A stretch of DNA of 35,806 nucleotides from CAZSLZ01 sp964607865 (GTDB taxonomy: Bacteria; Vulcanimicrobiota; JAJTBE01; CAZSLZ01), in NCBI GenBank assembly GCA_964607865.1, contig CAZSLZ010000013.1, positions 1 through 35,806 on the forward strand, given 5' to 3'. The translations under genes were made by a program, and so were the position numbers. The notes beneath the pieces were generated by a model that had not been told where the DNA came from, did not search any database, and saw only the letters and a list, made by a program, of their open reading frames with translations. Position 1 is the stretch's first letter, and the number at the start of each line of letters is the position of its first letter. This document shows, in pieces, positions 15,075 through 23,078 of this stretch.

Positions 15075-16094
15075 TCAGGGAGCAACAGCGCGATGGGAAA
15101 CTTTCATTGAAATTGTGATTAGTTTTTCCTCCCGCCAGACTTTCAGGGTCATTTCGTCTCCGGGGTTGGAACCGCTTAGAAGCTGTTTAAAATCATCCAC
15201 GCCCTTTATAACTTTGTCGTTGACCTGAATGACTATATCTCCTTTTTGCAGGCCCGCTCTTTCTGCGGGGCTTACAGGTTGAATACCGGTAATAAGCACC
15301 CCCTGGTTGGTGGGCAGTATGTTCATTTCCGCCATTTCCCTGGTTACAGACATACCCTGGACACCAATCCAGGGACGGGGATCGAAATACTGTTTTTTAG
15401 ATATCAACTGCCGGGCAACCTGAAGGGCGCGGTGAATTGGGATTGCAAACCCCAGGCCGGTGGCGGAGTGGCCTCCCTTGCCACTGTAAACCAGTGTATT
15501 TATTCCTATTACCCTGCCTTTGGAGTCAATAAGGGCTCCGCCTGAGTTTCCAGGGTTGATGGCAGCGTCAGTTTGAATCAAATCCTTGTAAATAATGCCG
15601 GCAGCGGGAATTCTTCTATCAAGGGCTGAGATAATGCCCTGGGATACCGAGCCTTCAAATTTATATGGGTTGCCTATGGCAATAGCGGTCTGGCCAATCT
15701 GCAGGTTCTGGGAATTACCCCATTTGGGGACTTTAAGGCCGGCAGCATTAATTTTGATAACCGCCAGATCGTTCCTGGGGCTGGTTCCTATAAGGGCACC
15801 ATTGAATTTTTTTCCGTTATAAATTTCCACCACTATCCTCTCTGAATTTCGAAGGACATGGTTATTGGTTATTATAAAACCGTTTTCTTTCAGAATAACC
15901 CCTGAGCCCAGGCCGTTACCTCCGCTGGGAGTTATGGTTTCAATTTTTACCACCGAGGGCTTCACCTTGTTAATAGCTTTAATCATTGTGGATTCGATAT
16001 CTTTGGGTTTTTCCTCCTGGGCCATGGACAAAAGGGGAGAAATCAAAAACATTACAATTAAAAAAAAAACGGAATTTTCCCTCAACTTTCGCAT
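15075..16094 (-). CDS. degP: HtrA/DegP-family periplasmic serine protease with PDZ domain
   Basis: A 339-residue trypsin-like protease with one PDZ domain, the DegS/DegQ-short layout. A signal peptide (cleavage near SMA-QE) is followed by the protease domain with the full triad: ITNNHVL with His79, RNDLAVIK with Asp109, and NPGNSGGAL with Ser184. The PDZ domain occupies about 235-335 and contains AERAGLQKGDIVIQVN, and a single PDZ makes DegS- or DegQ-like roles as likely as DegP itself. These enzymes degrade or refold misfolded envelope proteins. The ATG is preceded by AGGTGG. It is the first gene of a minus-strand run of exported proteins, which are plausible clients. Confidence 0.92.
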   Translation of the reverse strand: MRKLRENSVFFLIVMFLISPLLSMAQEEKPKDIESTMIKAINKVKPSVVKIETITPSGGNGLGSGVILKENGFIITNNHVLRNSERIVVEIYNGKKFNGALIGTSPRNDLAVIKINAAGLKVPKWGNSQNLQIGQTAIAIGNPYKFEGSVSQGIISALDRRIPAAGIIYKDLIQTDAAINPGNSGGALIDSKGRVIGINTLVYSGKGGHSATGLGFAIPIHRALQVARQLISKKQYFDPRPWIGVQGMSVTREMAEMNILPTNQGVLITGIQPVSPAERAGLQKGDIVIQVNDKVIKGVDDFKQLLSGSNPGDEMTLKVWREEKLITISMKVSHRAVAP

Positions 16095-16327
16095 GCTTCC
16101 ACCTTTCCCACAATTGTTTTTATAAAACTTCGGTATCCTTTTCTTAATCCCTGCTAAAAAAAACCTGGTAAGAAGAAACGGTTTTGAAATTAAATTTGTT
16201 GTTATTAATAAGTCGTAAAAGTAGTCGCTGTTTATTTTATTATATTGGTTTAATGGGCAAAAAACAAAAATTGATACAGGAGATTTAATATGACAGGCAA
16301 AGTATAATAAAAAAAATGGAGGCTATT

Positions 16328-16696
16328 ATGTCCATTGCCAAAAATCCCTATTTTTTATTGGTAACAGCTGTATTATTGGGGGTTGGTGGACAGTTTCTGT
16401 TCAAGACAGGACTAAATCGGATGGGAGGTAATATAGAGCTCAACCTGCAGATCTACAAGGTTTTTTTAAACCCCTTTGTGGTATCTGGACTGGGCTGTTA
16501 TGTATGCAGCACGGTTTTCTGGTTGTCAGCCCTGTCCCGTGTGCCGCTGTCCTATGCATATCCCATGTTATCTATAGGTTACATTCTTATATTTATAATA
16601 TCTGTAATATATCTTGATGAAACTTACAGCCATACCAAACTACTGGCCAATATATTAATTATAATGGGAATAATTTTGCTGAACATTAAAAAGTAA
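16328..16696 (+). CDS. Small DMT-superfamily (SMR/ArnE-like) membrane protein
   Basis: A 122-residue integral membrane protein with four predicted helices. It ends with the KK-rich cytoplasmic tail common in the small multidrug resistance and ArnE/ArnF groups. The loop SRVPLSYAYPMLSIGYILI matches the conserved third-helix region of these half-size transporters. In helix 1 the position near the essential Glu14 of EmrE appears to be Gln (GVGGQFLFKTGL), which argues against proton-coupled drug export and for an ArnE-like lipid-sugar flippase or another role. The ATG at 16328 follows GGAGG at 5 nt. It is probably transcribed alone; the YtxH gene follows after 88 bp. Confidence 0.75.
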   Translation: MSIAKNPYFLLVTAVLLGVGGQFLFKTGLNRMGGNIELNLQIYKVFLNPFVVSGLGCYVCSTVFWLSALSRVPLSYAYPMLSIGYILIFIISVIYLDETYSHTKLLANILIIMGIILLNIKK

Positions 16697-16784
16697 ATAC
16701 AACAAAGTTTTTTTTCCAAAAAGGGGAAATTAGGATAAAAAGTAGAATATACTTAAAAATATAAATATGTTAGGAGGTGCCGTT

Positions 16785-17099
16785 ATGGACGAAGGAAAAA
16801 GCGTAGGGTTCGTATTCGGTTTAATGGTAGGGGCTTTGGTTGGAGCTTCCGTGGCAATACTTCTGGCTCCCCAGTCAGGAGAGGAAACCCGGGAGATTAT
16901 CAAGGAAAAAGCTTACACTGCCCGGAACAAAGCGAAGGACTTTGCCCACAACTTCAAGGATGATGCTGAGGAATGGGTTGAGAAAGGCCGCAAGTATATA
17001 ACTGATACCAAGGAAAATATTCTGGCCAAGACCCAGCAAGCCGTGGAAGAGACCGCGGAAGAGATAGCAGAAGCCAAGGAAGAAGTTGCCAAGGCATAG
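16785..17099 (+). CDS. YtxH-domain protein
   Basis: A 104-residue protein. The start at 16785 follows AGGAGG at 7 nt. Residues 5-30 form one glycine-rich hydrophobic segment, VGFVFGLMVGALVGASVAIL, followed by LLAPQSGEETREI, the signature of YtxH (a small stress-associated membrane protein family). The rest is a charged amphipathic helix ending in an Ala/Glu-rich coiled stretch. YtxH proteins are membrane-anchored with an unknown mechanism. A STAS gene follows after a hairpin, so linkage to a stress response is plausible but unproven. The stop is TAG. Confidence 0.85.
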   Translation: MDEGKSVGFVFGLMVGALVGASVAILLAPQSGEETREIIKEKAYTARNKAKDFAHNFKDDAEEWVEKGRKYITDTKENILAKTQQAVEETAEEIAEAKEEVAKA

Positions 17100-17121
17100 A
17101 AATGAAAGCGATAAACCGTAG

Positions 17122-17149
17122 AGGGAGTGCGGTTTAAGCACTCCCTTTA
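17122..17149 (+). terminator. Hairpin between the YtxH and STAS genes
   Basis: AGGGAGTGC (17122-17130) and GCACTCCCT (17138-17146) form a 9-bp stem followed by only a short T-run (TTTACC). It could be a partial terminator or an RNA-processing element that sets different levels for the two genes. Confidence 0.55.
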
Positions 17150-17180
17150 CCGTATCCTTACCAAAGAAGGGAGGTAACCC

Positions 17181-17525
17181 ATGGATATTAAAATAGATAC
17201 CAGATCTTTGGGGGAGCATGCTCAAGTATTGGAAGTTAATGGGGAAATTGATGTCTATACATCACCAAAGGTGAAAGAGACTATTTCCGAGTTGATAGAA
17301 AAAGAGAATTATAAACTCATTATAAATCTTGAAGGTGTCAGGTATATCGACAGCACTGGCCTGGGAGTGTTAATTGGCGCTCTCAAAAAGGTGAGAGAAC
17401 ATGACGGCGGAATTAACCTGGTTTGCAATAACCCCCAGATTAAAAAGATATTCAATATCACCGGGCTTGTAAAAATATTTGGCATATATAAAGATGAAGA
17501 AGAAGCCCTGAAAGGCTGGAAATAA
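17181..17525 (+). CDS. STAS-domain anti-anti-sigma factor (SpoIIAA/RsbV-like)
   Basis: A 114-residue single STAS domain. The hallmark loop RYIDSTGLGVLIGAL carries the conserved phosphorylatable Ser58, and the length and secondary-structure order match RsbV/SpoIIAA. Such proteins bind an anti-sigma kinase when unphosphorylated and so release a sigma factor. No anti-sigma kinase, PP2C phosphatase or sigma factor gene is adjacent, so its partners must be encoded elsewhere. GGGAGG lies 6 nt before the ATG. It sits between a YtxH gene and an ABC transporter pair on the same strand. Confidence 0.9.
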   Translation: MDIKIDTRSLGEHAQVLEVNGEIDVYTSPKVKETISELIEKENYKLIINLEGVRYIDSTGLGVLIGALKKVREHDGGINLVCNNPQIKKIFNITGLVKIFGIYKDEEEALKGWK

Positions 17526-17616
17526 GAATTTTAGTTTCAATTCCCGAAAAATAAAGGCCCAGAAACGGCCCCTTGTTTTCTGTGGGAAATTTATTTTTAT
17601 TTAATTTGAGGTTGTT

Positions 17617-18417
17617 ATGACTGTTGTTCTGGAAGCTAAAGATTTAAATGCCTTCAAAGTTAATACCCAAAATGATAAATATGAAAAGATTCAAATTATT
17701 AACAATTTGAGTTTCAAAGTAGATGAAGGAGATATTTTTACCATTATGGGCTCATCGGGATCGGGAAAAACCACCCTGTTGAGATTGATAAACAGGCTTG
17801 AAGACCCCGACTCGGGACAGATATTTCTGGAAGGTAAGAATATACGTGATTTCCCCATACTTGAATTGAGAAGGCAGATCGGTTTCGTACTGCAACTGCC
17901 TTATATGTTTGAAGGCAGCGTCAGGGATAACATTTTTTACGGCCCACGCCTGCAGGGCCAACCCGATGAAGAAACACAGAAAATTCTGGAACAATATTTT
18001 TCCTGGTTTGGCTTCAAAAAAGGGATTCTTGAAAAAAGCCCGTCTTTTTTATCGGTGGGCGAAAAACAGAGAGTTTCTATCCTGCGGGCGCTGGTTAACA
18101 AGCCCGCGTTACTTCTTTTAGATGAACCCACATCTTCCCTGGACCCCAACACAGCCAACAGCATTCTGGGTCTGGTTAAAGAAATTAATGAAAGAACACG
18201 GATGACCATACTTATGGTTACCCATATTCCTGAACACGCCCGGAAAATTGCCGGTAAAGGAATGATATTGGATGAAGGAAGTAAAATCGCAGACGGCACC
18301 ATGGATGAAATTTCCGGCTATTTCAATAAAATGAAACAAAAAAATATAAACCAGGAAAACAGCCAGATTGAAGTTTATAATGAAGACATTTCTGACCCGG
18401 ATACGAGGAATGCCTGA
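17617..18417 (+). CDS. fetA: ABC transporter ATP-binding protein, FetA (YbbL)-like
   Basis: A 266-residue ATPase. Walker A is GSSGSGKT (45-52), the Q-loop is near FVLQLPY (90-96), the signature is LSVGEKQR (145-152, Val replacing the usual first Gly), Walker B is LLLLDE (165-170) and the switch histidine is His203. It overlaps by one base with the following permease of the UPF0014/FetB family, the pairing seen in E. coli fetAB, a metal (iron) exporter that protects against oxidative stress. The C-terminal 40 residues are hydrophilic and acidic, longer than in typical members. The start has only a weak ribosome binding site (GAGG). The metal-export role rests on the pairing. Confidence 0.85.
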   Translation: MTVVLEAKDLNAFKVNTQNDKYEKIQIINNLSFKVDEGDIFTIMGSSGSGKTTLLRLINRLEDPDSGQIFLEGKNIRDFPILELRRQIGFVLQLPYMFEGSVRDNIFYGPRLQGQPDEETQKILEQYFSWFGFKKGILEKSPSFLSVGEKQRVSILRALVNKPALLLLDEPTSSLDPNTANSILGLVKEINERTRMTILMVTHIPEHARKIAGKGMILDEGSKIADGTMDEISGYFNKMKQKNINQENSQIEVYNEDISDPDTRNA

Positions 18418-19223
18418 TGAACAGTTCATATATTCAAATTAATAATCTTGAATTAATCTTTGCTGCCGCCCTGATGATTCTTACCCTTGTTTTGAACTAC
18501 ATTGCCAGGGCAAAACTGGCAAAGGATATTCTGTCTGGAACATTAAGATGCTTTGTTCAGTTAATGCTTATTGGATACATTCTGAAATTCATTTTTTCAG
18601 CTGGTAAATGGTATTGGATAATTCTGGCTCTTTCAATAATGATACTGGTTGCCGGTTTCGAAGCTGTCCGGCGGGAAGAAAAACGCGGGCCAATGACCTA
18701 TGTTTATGTTACTCTGGCCATAAGCACAGCTACCGTTTTTATAATGTCTATAGGGGCAGGTATCATTCTGAAAATCAAGCCCTGGTTTAATCCCCAATAT
18801 ATAATTCCAATGATGGGCATGCTGGTTGGGAATGCCATGAACGGAGCTGCTCTTTTAATCAACCGCCTTTCATCGGAGATAACCCAGAATCGGGAGTTAA
18901 TAGAAGCCAAACTGAGCCTGGGCGCTACATCCAGGGAAGCTGCCGACAGGTATATAAAGGAAGCAATTCGCAGTTCCATGATTCCCACCATAAATGCCTT
19001 GATGATTACCGGGCTTGTAAGCCTGCCGGGTATGATGACCGGCCAAATTATAGCCGGCGCCAACCCCCTGGATTCGGTCAGATATCAGATAACCATAATG
19101 TATATGATTTCCGCGTGTAATTCCATAACAATTTTTGCTTTGGGCTTTGTTGCTTTCAAACAGTATTTTACTCGAAACCACCAGGTTAAATTGGAAATTC
19201 TTCGAAAAAATAATAAGGAATGA
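18417..19223 (+). CDS. fetB: ABC transporter permease, FetB (YbbM) / UPF0014 family
   Basis: A 268-residue membrane protein with about seven hydrophobic helices. Conserved phrases of the family are present: FVQLMLIGYILKFIF, MGMLVGNAMNGAALLINRL, SLGATSREAADRYIKEAIRS and LPGMMTGQIIAGANPLDSVRYQ, the last two being the cytoplasmic coupling region and the late membrane segment. The gene starts inside the stop codon of the ATPase (TGATGA), so the two are translationally coupled. FetAB is reported to export iron in E. coli; specificity here is inferred by family. Confidence 0.88.
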   Translation: MNSSYIQINNLELIFAAALMILTLVLNYIARAKLAKDILSGTLRCFVQLMLIGYILKFIFSAGKWYWIILALSIMILVAGFEAVRREEKRGPMTYVYVTLAISTATVFIMSIGAGIILKIKPWFNPQYIIPMMGMLVGNAMNGAALLINRLSSEITQNRELIEAKLSLGATSREAADRYIKEAIRSSMIPTINALMITGLVSLPGMMTGQIIAGANPLDSVRYQITIMYMISACNSITIFALGFVAFKQYFTRNHQVKLEILRKNNKE

Positions 19224-19242
19224 ACTCAGAAAAGGGACGAAA

Positions 19243-19959
19243 ATGGAAACTTTGACAAAAACTCTGGTATTATTTTTATCAGACATTGACTCTTATAACC
19301 GGGTCAGAGATCAACTGCCCCTGGAAATGACAAACCAGGTTCTGGCAGCGGTTCCTGAATTGCAGAAACAGGAATTTGATGAAATTATAAATCAGCCGGG
19401 TATAACAAATGTTATAGAAAACAGGGGCCGGATGGAGCTGCTTATAAGAGATGTCCTGGAATCTTCCAATTCAGAGCTTATTCTTTTTTATGATGTTCAA
19501 AAAGACGATCCCGGCGATATTAAAATATTATTCAAGAAGATCGAAGACGGTTTCGATATGGTCATAGCTTCCCGTTATAAAAAAGGCGGTGGCGGCCGGG
19601 AAAAGAAAAAAATATTGAAGATCAACCGCTGGAAAGGCAGTTCATTTACCCAGTTAACCAATTTTGTATGGAACACCAATACTGATATAAAAGATGCCCT
19701 GAACAGTTTCAGGGTAATTCGAAAAAAATCCCTGGCTGCTCTTAACCTTGACGAAAAGAAGAATATATTTCTTCAAATGACTATCAGAGCGTTTAAACTC
19801 AGAATGACTATTGCAGAGATTCCCACCCTGGTAAAACTGCCGGAAAAGGATAAAAAAAGACATTGCAACTCTATATTTGGCTGTGGCAAGGTATTGTCCA
19901 GAGAGCTCATGAACGGCTATAGTTTCAAAACCGAAGAAAATAAAGAACCTGAAGAATAA
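19243..19959 (+). CDS. Degenerate family-2 glycosyltransferase-like protein
   Basis: A 238-residue soluble protein; the ATG at 19243 has AAGGGA upstream, and the longer in-frame ORF reading back into fetB lacks support. From residue 80 it follows the dolichyl-phosphate-mannose-synthase/GT2 pattern: LILFYDVQKDDPGDIKIL, then GFDMVIASRYKKGGG with Arg111, then DIKDALNSFRVIRK in the place of the usual D-x-x-x-GFR acceptor block. The metal-binding D-x-D is D84-V-Q, and the first 80 residues do not show a normal nucleotide-binding N-terminus. It may be a non-catalytic relative or a divergent enzyme. It follows fetB by 19 bp and may be co-transcribed. Confidence 0.6.
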   Translation: METLTKTLVLFLSDIDSYNRVRDQLPLEMTNQVLAAVPELQKQEFDEIINQPGITNVIENRGRMELLIRDVLESSNSELILFYDVQKDDPGDIKILFKKIEDGFDMVIASRYKKGGGGREKKKILKINRWKGSSFTQLTNFVWNTNTDIKDALNSFRVIRKKSLAALNLDEKKNIFLQMTIRAFKLRMTIAEIPTLVKLPEKDKKRHCNSIFGCGKVLSRELMNGYSFKTEENKEPEE

Positions 19960-20018
19960 CAATTTGTTCAGATGTTAACAAGTTGGAAAAGAGTTTGTAA
20001 CATTTTATTAACAAAACC

Positions 20019-20050
20019 ATTCAATTGTTATGTTAAAATAACAATTGAAT
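20019..20050. promoter_or_regulatory. 13-bp inverted repeat upstream of the 71-aa gene
   Basis: ATTCAATTGTTAT (20019-20031) and ATAACAATTGAAT (20038-20050) are perfect inverted copies with a 6-bp centre, 26 bp before the start of the small gene. A short TTTTAT follows. It could be an operator for the small gene or an A/T-rich terminator of the GT2-like gene. Confidence 0.5.
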
Positions 20051-20075
20051 TTTATCCCACAAGGATAATTTTATT

Positions 20076-20291
20076 ATGGACTTGATTCAGGACAATTACA
20101 TAGAAAAGGGAATGAGAAGGATGACAGCTATGGTAAAAGAAAACTCATTTCTCAGCAAAAAATGGAAGCCATCAGCCAGCAAGATATCAACCAGAAAAGA
20201 CAGAATGAGAAGAACAATGAAATGGGTGAACGAAGCAAAAGAGATTGAGGAATATATTTTAAAAACCAAACGAGTAAATTTGAGCAAATAA
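20076..20291 (+). CDS. Small basic protein, function unknown
   Basis: A 71-residue protein I do not recognise. It is strongly basic (about 17 Lys/Arg in the second half and middle), probably helical, with no signal peptide or membrane segment: ...RRMTAMVKENSFLSKKWK... and ...RTMKWVNEAKEIEEYI. Charge and size would suit a nucleic-acid-binding protein. The reading frame is supported by context: AAGGAT upstream, an inverted repeat in the promoter region and an efficient terminator directly after the stop, which make it an independent transcription unit. Confidence 0.55.
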   Translation: MDLIQDNYIEKGMRRMTAMVKENSFLSKKWKPSASKISTRKDRMRRTMKWVNEAKEIEEYILKTKRVNLSK

Positions 20292-20320
20292 AAAAGAGCC
20301 TGAAAAGGCTCTTTTTTATA
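20288..20320. terminator. Bidirectional terminator
   Basis: AAAAAGAGCC (20291-20300), loop TGAAAA, GGCTCTTTTTT (20307-20317). T-runs occur on both strands, so it can end the 71-aa gene (plus) and the EEP-fold gene at 20327 (minus). Confidence 0.85.
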
Positions 20321-20326
20321 AATTTT

Positions 20327-21538
20327 TCAGTCGTTATCCTGATCCGACCTTACATCGAAAACTATAGGTTTATGATCGGAAATATTCTTCATCCAGTTTT
20401 TATAATTCTTTTCATCCACAGTCCTGAGGCTGCCATCAATATATTCCTCTGCTGCGCCGCCTTTTTCTCTGCTGACTGCGCCGTGATCGATAACTTCCTT
20501 GTATCGTACATTGGAATATATTCCCTTGGCGTCAGCTTCATCAGTGGGATAATCTACCAGGTTGCCAGTATCTAAATATTGAAGAGTGGAACTTCCAGGC
20601 TTATCATTATAATCGCCTACAATTATGACATCTTTGTCGGGGTTATTTGCAAGACGGTCTGCAAGCCAGGCGTTGACCAGTTTTGCCTGTTTGTTTCTAA
20701 TCCTTACAGATCGGGGATCAAACCGTGCTTTAAGGTGCATGACCACAAAATTAAAATCGAAGTTGTCAACTTTCATTTGAACCGACAGTGGAGGCCTCAG
20801 CCCGGGGTTTCCCAGAGTTACATTTTCAAGTTGATCTATGGAATTCTTATCATACTGAACCCGATCCTTGTCAAAAATTACCCCCACCATTTGCTGGCTC
20901 GATTTACCAAGAATATACCCGTAGTTGGGTAAATGTTTCAGCACCTTCTGCAAGCCTTCCAGGTTGGCAATTTCCTGGATACCCATCACCGTTGCCTTTG
21001 AATCTTTTATAACCTGGGCTATGCTTTTGTAATCTTCTTCAGAACGATCCTTGACGCCCAGCCATTCAATATTAAAGGTTCCGATACCAGCGGTTTTGAT
21101 TTTTTCCCCGGCTTTTTCATCCATAAACGACAAATTCATGTGTTTTTCAATGGTATCCATGGATAAAGGCTGAGGGGCAGGCCCGGTGAAGGAGCCAAAA
21201 TCGTTTAATACTGTGGGAGTATTGTCTGCCTTGACGGGAGTGTCATTGGTAAGATCGGAATTTTCATGGGTAATTACAAGGTTATCTTTTTTTTTGAAAT
21301 CTTCGGTAGAAATCAGTTTGGCGTATTGCTGATTAAGATCGTGGGTGATTTTTTCCTTCTGATCTCTTTGATATTCCTGCTGAAGCATTTCCTGCTTCTG
21401 ATCCTCAGGCAAATAATGATCACCGGGTTCGGGCATAACCCGGGTGTTTTCCTTGGTCCAATCCTGCTTTTTGCTTTCATATCTGGGCCTGATATCCGAT
21501 AATTTTATTTGATTCGGTTTCAGAGGATCAATTGACAT
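20327..21538 (-). CDS. Endonuclease/exonuclease/phosphatase (EEP)-fold protein
   Basis: A 403-residue protein. The EEP domain (about 150-400) contains the family's catalytic elements: GTFNIEW with Asn156, MGIQEIA with Glu189, VMHLKARFD with His268, VGDYNDKPGSSTL with Asp309 and Asn311, and ISDHKPIVFD with Asp388 and His389. Members include Mg-dependent nucleases and phosphodiesterases; the sequence does not say which substrate. The first 150 residues are hydrophilic, rich in Gln, Lys, Asp and Asn, probably disordered, with no signal peptide, so this is either cytoplasmic or exported by a non-Sec route. AGGAAG precedes the ATG. It converges on the small basic-protein gene across a shared terminator. 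Confidence 0.85.
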   Translation of the reverse strand: MSIDPLKPNQIKLSDIRPRYESKKQDWTKENTRVMPEPGDHYLPEDQKQEMLQQEYQRDQKEKITHDLNQQYAKLISTEDFKKKDNLVITHENSDLTNDTPVKADNTPTVLNDFGSFTGPAPQPLSMDTIEKHMNLSFMDEKAGEKIKTAGIGTFNIEWLGVKDRSEEDYKSIAQVIKDSKATVMGIQEIANLEGLQKVLKHLPNYGYILGKSSQQMVGVIFDKDRVQYDKNSIDQLENVTLGNPGLRPPLSVQMKVDNFDFNFVVMHLKARFDPRSVRIRNKQAKLVNAWLADRLANNPDKDVIIVGDYNDKPGSSTLQYLDTGNLVDYPTDEADAKGIYSNVRYKEVIDHGAVSREKGGAAEEYIDGSLRTVDEKNYKNWMKNISDHKPIVFDVRSDQDND

Positions 21539-21725
21539 GTTTTACACTTCCTTATATATTACTTAATTATTTCGCTAATATTATAACATAGAATATAACC
21601 CAATAGAATATGGAGGAAAGGAAAAATTTGTAAAATATTTGTTAAAAGTTTGCAGGTTTGGTAGTAGGGAAGATTATTTTTACATAGAAAAAAACAAGAT
21701 GCTTACCTTTCAAGGAGGTTTTAGA

Positions 21726-23015
21726 ATGAAAAATATTTACAGCATTATTAATATAGGGTTATTTTTATATGCAGGTTTGACGGCCCCGGCATGGGCACAA
21801 GACTCCCCGGGGTTATACAGCGACGAAATGCAGTGGGGTATTGCCATTGTAATTGTTATAGCCTTTGGAATTGCATATTTTATATTCAGAAAAACTTCCG
21901 AGGAAAAAACCCGGCGGGAAATGGCGGAAAGCCTGCAAATTCCCGAAATCTGCCAGGAAGCTATTACCGGAAACCTGAAGAAAATAAAGAAAATAGCAAA
22001 TCAGGATTCTTCTGCAATAAATATCAGGGATGACAATCAGAAAACACCTCTTCATTATGCCATGTCTGCTAACAGTTTTGAGGTGGCGGGATTCCTTATT
22101 GACAACGGAGCCGATATAAACGCCAAAAACGAGGATGGACTTGCCCCCTTACATTTAGCTGTGGATTTTAAAAGGCCTGAATTCGTAAAGAATTTGATAA
22201 GAAAAGGCGCCGATATAGACATAAAAAACAACCTGGGCCAGTCGCCCTTACATTATGCCCAGGATAAGGATTTCACAGAGATAATTAATATACTTAAGGA
22301 AAAGGGAGCTGACGAAAACATAAAGGACCTGGACGGCACTACCCCTGCTCAATTGGCGGGAATGAGCAAGGCAAGCCAGGCATTGCGCCTGTATAACCTG
22401 GATGAATTATCGGAGTTATTGGACAAAAACCCCCAGCTGGCAAAAGCTATAGATGTTAAGGGGGAAAGGCTGATACATATTGCAGTAAACCAGGATATAC
22501 TGGAAGCAGTTACTTTGCTTAAAGAAAAAGGCGCCGATTTAAACAGCAAAGACAGGGAAGGGCATACTCCCCTGAGCAGGGCTGTGTTGAACTGCAGTTT
22601 TGAAGTAAACAAAATGGACATATTTCAGGAAAAGAACCCGGTAAAAACAAAAAAGAAAGAAAGGGATGAGTTGTGCTTCAAAATCATTGAATTTTTGATA
22701 GAAAATGGCGCCGATATTAATTGTGTGGACAAGAAACAGACTACCCCCCTATTTGTGGCAAGTTATTTTGGCAGTGAAAAAATAGTAAAACTTTTACTCG
22801 AAAAAGGCGCCGATGTGAACGCAAAAGACATTAAAGGCTCAACCCCCCTTCACAAAGCCATGAATTCCGCTGACCACAGAATTGTAAAGTTGTTAATCAA
22901 TAAAGGGGCAGAAAAGAAAGCCACTGACAAGGAAGGGAAAACACCTCTGGACGTATTAGAAACAACTAATACAAATAAAGAGAAAAAAGAAAAAATAATT
23001 AAATTATTTCAATAG
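21726..23015 (+). CDS. Membrane-anchored ankyrin-repeat protein
   Basis: A 429-residue protein. AAGGAGG lies 7 nt before the ATG at 21726; the longer upstream frame has no ribosome binding site. A Sec signal peptide (cleavage near AWA-QD) precedes a short linker, a transmembrane helix at about 40-60 (WGIAIVIVIAFGIAYFIF) and then a cytoplasmic charged part leading into about eight ankyrin repeats (about 105-420) with the usual TPLHYA / GADINAK units, interrupted by a lysine-rich insert near 315. Ankyrin arrays bind proteins. The topology (signal peptide plus stop-transfer) would place the repeats on the cytoplasmic face. The stop is TAG. A second ankyrin gene follows after 63 bp. Confidence 0.9.
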   Translation: MKNIYSIINIGLFLYAGLTAPAWAQDSPGLYSDEMQWGIAIVIVIAFGIAYFIFRKTSEEKTRREMAESLQIPEICQEAITGNLKKIKKIANQDSSAINIRDDNQKTPLHYAMSANSFEVAGFLIDNGADINAKNEDGLAPLHLAVDFKRPEFVKNLIRKGADIDIKNNLGQSPLHYAQDKDFTEIINILKEKGADENIKDLDGTTPAQLAGMSKASQALRLYNLDELSELLDKNPQLAKAIDVKGERLIHIAVNQDILEAVTLLKEKGADLNSKDREGHTPLSRAVLNCSFEVNKMDIFQEKNPVKTKKKERDELCFKIIEFLIENGADINCVDKKQTTPLFVASYFGSEKIVKLLLEKGADVNAKDIKGSTPLHKAMNSADHRIVKLLINKGAEKKATDKEGKTPLDVLETTNTNKEKKEKIIKLFQ

Positions 23016-23078
23016 CTAAAGGAAAAATAATTCATTTGCAAAATATATATTATGAGAATAAAACAGGTGATTAGTGTT

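Noticed and set aside
16290..16307. Five-codon frame (ATG to TAA) preceded by AGGAG, upstream of the SMR-like gene
   Set aside because: Could be a leader peptide, but with no attenuator-like hairpin or amino-acid signature a chance match is as likely.
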